From assembly GCA_038501625.1 (NCBI GenBank), contig JAZAYU010000010.1:9011380-9075379 (forward strand): a stretch of 64,000 nucleotides of DNA, written 5' to 3'. This stretch comes from Corbicula japonica. Taxonomy: Eukaryota > Mollusca > Bivalvia > Venerida > Cyrenidae. Position numbers and translations under genes: made by a program. Within the stretch, counting starts at the first letter, position 1; each line of letters starts with the position of its first letter. Under the pieces are notes generated by a model. That model saw only the letters and a program-made list of their open reading frames with translations. It made no database searches and had not been told where the DNA came from. This document shows, piece by piece, positions 61,160-64,000 of the stretch.

Positions 61160-62520
61160 ATACACAATACGAATTGTTTTGTGAAGTGAGGAATATAACA
61201 TTTTCTTGTTTTCATGTTTGTCTGAGTTGTGTGCTATTAAGACTGACAATATAATTATACCATATATTTATACTCATCTTGCACAGCACTTTGATAAAAG
61301 TCTTTCTTCAGTGTGTTTCCATTTGGTCCAGATCATGGCTACAATAAAAGCTGTGTTCAAGCTATTAGACTGTGCACAATGTTGTGATGTCTAAAAGCTA
61401 GAACATTTTACACAACAGTTGTTGCGAAAAAGTGTGCCATCTTTCGCTTCATTGCCAATCTGGCTGTTCAGCCATTCAAAAAAGACATGATATCACAAAT
61501 TAACCACAATATTTTGGAAAGAAATGAGAATAATTTGGAGTATAAATGTAAGAATTGAATCAAAACTTTATTGCATTCATAGAGATATGAAAAACATTTG
61601 TTTTTTTTTAAAGAAAGCTTGAAGCCCTTCTGACATGTCCACATTCAAAAGTTTGACAGTAGTCCTAAAGTATTTTACTATAAGCTATTATGTTGATCTT
61701 TAAAAGACATTCCATTTCGGCCCCACTAGAGTAGGAACTCATAATTAAAGAAACAGTTTAAAGAAGAACAGCATATTAAGTATAAATTGTAGGATTTTTT
61801 TTCGCTATTGATCACCAGGTGATATTACCAGGTCAAGTGGTTGGGCAAAAGGTATAACATTTTCAATAATAGTTGAAATATAGTTGAAATATTACTCTTC
61901 AATGGGTGTGTTCCCGAGACAGTGCAAAAAGGGTTCAGCTCCTTCATACTTCGATGGTACTTAGTGCTCTGACACATTATACAAATCATCCGCCCTGAAG
62001 TGCCAAACATAACGATGGAATGTTTACTTTTACAAGGACCCTTAAGAATTATACAATACCAAATATATACTTCTAATAAAAATTGCACTTGATCCCGTAA
62101 CTTGATCATTAAAATTCTGTTTTATTAAAACTTTAAATAAATATTGTTTAGTGAATTAGCAACAAGAATTTAAAGAAACAAAACATTTTATAAAAATGGC
62201 ATTTTGTTAAAGAACTTATTCAGAAAATTAAAAAAAAATTTCTTCATCATTTAAAAAGAAAATTATAATACTCTTTAAAACATGATGAACTTTAGACCGA
62301 AAATAATAGAATTTTGTAATTTTAACTATCTTTTTATAATAATGGTTTGTAAATACACAGCTATTTAAGCTGGAACAATTTAAAAGGATTTCATAATTTC
62401 AAATTTTTCTTGATACATTCATGCCAATGAAATCACAGTAATTTCAGAAGTTTTAAAAATTATTTGTTTATTTTAACAAGACATGTAATTTACCCTTAGA
62501 TTGTTTAGTGATTCAACCAT
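61160..62520. other. upstream intron or 5' region, nothing recognised
   Basis: I searched the - strand for a short ATG exon ending in phase 2 with a GT donor and found none convincing. The 94-codon frame 61825-62109 has no family likeness. Confidence 0.4.
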
Positions 62521-62524
62521 CATT

Positions 62525-62712
62525 TAATTCTTTACTCCATATATACACATTTATCACAAATACCAACAGTGTAGATCCAGATCAGATGGCACATTTTTGC
62601 CATATCAGATCAGGATCTACATTGTTCGCTTTTTGATTCATTAGCAGAATTTATTCATCTTTAGTTTATTTCTGGCCAAGTTGTGACCAGAGCAGATTCA
62701 GATCAGATTCAT
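62525..62712. mobile_element. family P MITE, right part lost
   Basis: 'TTAATTCTTTACTCCATATA', intact first hairpin ('CAGTGTAGATCCAGATCAGA' against 'ATCAGATCAGGATCTACATT') and a loop with a ~20-bp insertion. It ends within hairpin 2. Confidence 0.78.
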
Positions 62713-63240
62713 TTTTTCAACAGTGACTGAGACTTTTAGTCTTTCAAGCATTAGATTACATTATATAATTACAGTGAATGATGAAACATTAAATTTGTAA
62801 AAATTCAATCTGAAATATTTTGTCAGCGGGCCAGTTTTTTCATAAGCAAAATTAATTTGTCACCTAAAGATTAAATCAAATTAAAAATATTTTTTTGTTC
62901 GAACCAACCGCTGCTTAATCATCTGTCCCTTAATCTACTGAAATACAAAACCACGCCCGCCTTTCAAAACTCGTAAAATTAGGTGCATACTGAAATTTCA
63001 AATTTATCTTAAAATCTCATTTTCCATGCACACAGACAGGTAATTGTTACGTTACTGCCTGATTACAGAGATATTTCTGGCTAATGATTGTGTTAATTTT
63101 TATTGTACTAATAAAATGATTTTTTTCACTACATTAAGGGTGGTTTTATGGTTGAAAATGAGTGGAAAAAAAATTGAAGGACAGTCTGACTTGATCTGAA
63201 CAAAGAGCCATTGTTTACATTAAATATTTGGTTGTCAGGT

Positions 63241-63496
63241 TTTTAGTCTATACTCCATAGATACATATTTTATCGCATGGCCTAACTGTTTAGATCCAGA
63301 TCATCTGTCACATCTATATTGTCTAAACAGGATCTTTACTGTTCATCTCTTGTTCAGAAATAACCTACTAAACATTTTTAGCAAATTGCGTTACTAAACT
63401 CCTGATCAGATAGCACGATAGCACAGATTGCAAGCTGATCTGGATCTTCACGGTTTGCCAATGGATAACAGCCATATCCCAAAGCGTAAAGGGTTA
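63241..63496. mobile_element. family P MITE, right TTAA intact
   Basis: 'TTTAGTCTATACTCCATAGA' to 'AAAGCGTAAAGGGTTAA'; both hairpins are recognisable though diverged, with a small 'AGCACGATAGCACAG' duplication. Confidence 0.8.
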
Positions 63497-63604
63497 AATA
63501 TAATACATTAAGGAAGGTTTCTAAGATCCCCTCTTAAAATTCTATTCTGTTTAGTTCAGCCCATTGTTTTCTTGTTTAGGGCAAACCCATTCTTTTATCT
63601 GGGG

Positions 63605-63690
63605 ACCATACGCCGCTGAACATGGAATGGTATTAATCTGAAAATACCGCATTGAAGGTTCCATGTTCACCGCCATATGCATACCATCGT
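63605..63690. repeat. small inverted repeat
   Basis: 'CCATACGCCGCTGAACATGG' (about 63607) is partly inverted as 'CCATGTTCACCGCCATATGC' (about 63660), with a 33-bp spacer. It may be the remnant of a fold-back element. Confidence 0.5.
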
Positions 63691-63692
63691 TT

Positions 63693-63885
63693 GGGATTGA
63701 TCAAAATTGTACTGTTTATTGGTGTAAATATTGAATTGCGCTCAACCCAGGGCTAGGCTGCGTGGGCAGTAATAAGCATTTCCATTACTGCCCATGAACA
63801 GGCGCAATCAAACCAAGCCTTCAATAGTTTCATATTTGTCATGGTGGAGGGTCTTCAAAGTTCCCTTTTCATCTATTTAACTTTA
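63693..63885 (+). repeat. ~180-bp dispersed repeat S, copy 2
   Basis: Aligns with 25558-25742 in the same orientation. It contains an extra 'CTAGGCTGCGTG' in the middle. Confidence 0.7.
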
Positions 63886-64000
63886 GTAGCTGTTACAACA
63901 TGTGATATCACACCCATGGTAAGTATCCATCAAATCAAAGTATTGGCCTTGGTAGAGAAGTAAAATTCTGGTTTCAGGTTCTCCTTATGTCTCATACTGA

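Noticed and set aside
61037..61249. Starting the FAM149 protein at the in-frame ATG at 61249
   Set aside because: A strong polypyrimidine-CAG acceptor ends at 61155 and the upstream residues do not resemble the family N-terminus.

Overview
The window looks like nuclear DNA of a mollusc, most likely a heterodont bivalve. It is AT-rich, gene-poor and intron-rich, it has no operons, and it is packed with short non-autonomous transposons. The species cannot be named from the sequence alone; the bivalve call rests on the repeat styles and on a Mab-21-type gene with a molluscan flavour.

Two protein-coding genes can be supported. (1) An intronless-CDS gene on the + strand (10666-12849, 727 aa) encodes a Mab-21/cGAS-like nucleotidyltransferase. 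It keeps the G-S and D-x-D...D catalytic signature and has a long C-terminal helical region ending in a TPR-like repeat. (2) A FAM149-family gene (DUF3719, FAM149B1-like) lies on the - strand. I reconstructed 14 consecutive coding exons between 61154 and 21688. Every exon has consensus splice sites and all junction phases agree, giving about 586 codons downstream of a first coding exon that I could not find. About 1.76 kb of coding sequence is spread over about 39.5 kb.

Layout: 1-9.5 kb holds minisatellites, dispersed repeats and an element with an internal array of about 165-bp units. 9.5-17.1 kb holds the Mab-21 gene, bracketed by two direct copies of an ~860-bp repeat, followed by a perfect-length 11 x 33 bp minisatellite. 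At 17.4-17.8 kb is a 45-bp tandem array derived from a transposon arm. From about 18 kb to the right end is the FAM149 gene and its upstream region, crowded with roughly 40 copies of a TTAA-flanked, doubly palindromic MITE (family P, piggyBac-like) and about 14 copies of an almost perfect ~145-bp hairpin MITE with divergent CCAAT motifs (family Q).

Several insertions are nested and can be ordered: a 911-bp TA-flanked pogo/Tigger-like element inside a P copy, a 661-bp PIF/Harbinger-like element with TTA duplication inside a minisatellite, Q copies inside P copies, and a P copy inside a Q copy. The most unusual observations are a 131-bp P subfamily whose core keeps its orientation while its arms are swapped between two copies, and the amount of self-complementary hairpin sequence in the FAM149 introns. 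No CRISPR, rRNA or confident tRNA genes are visible.
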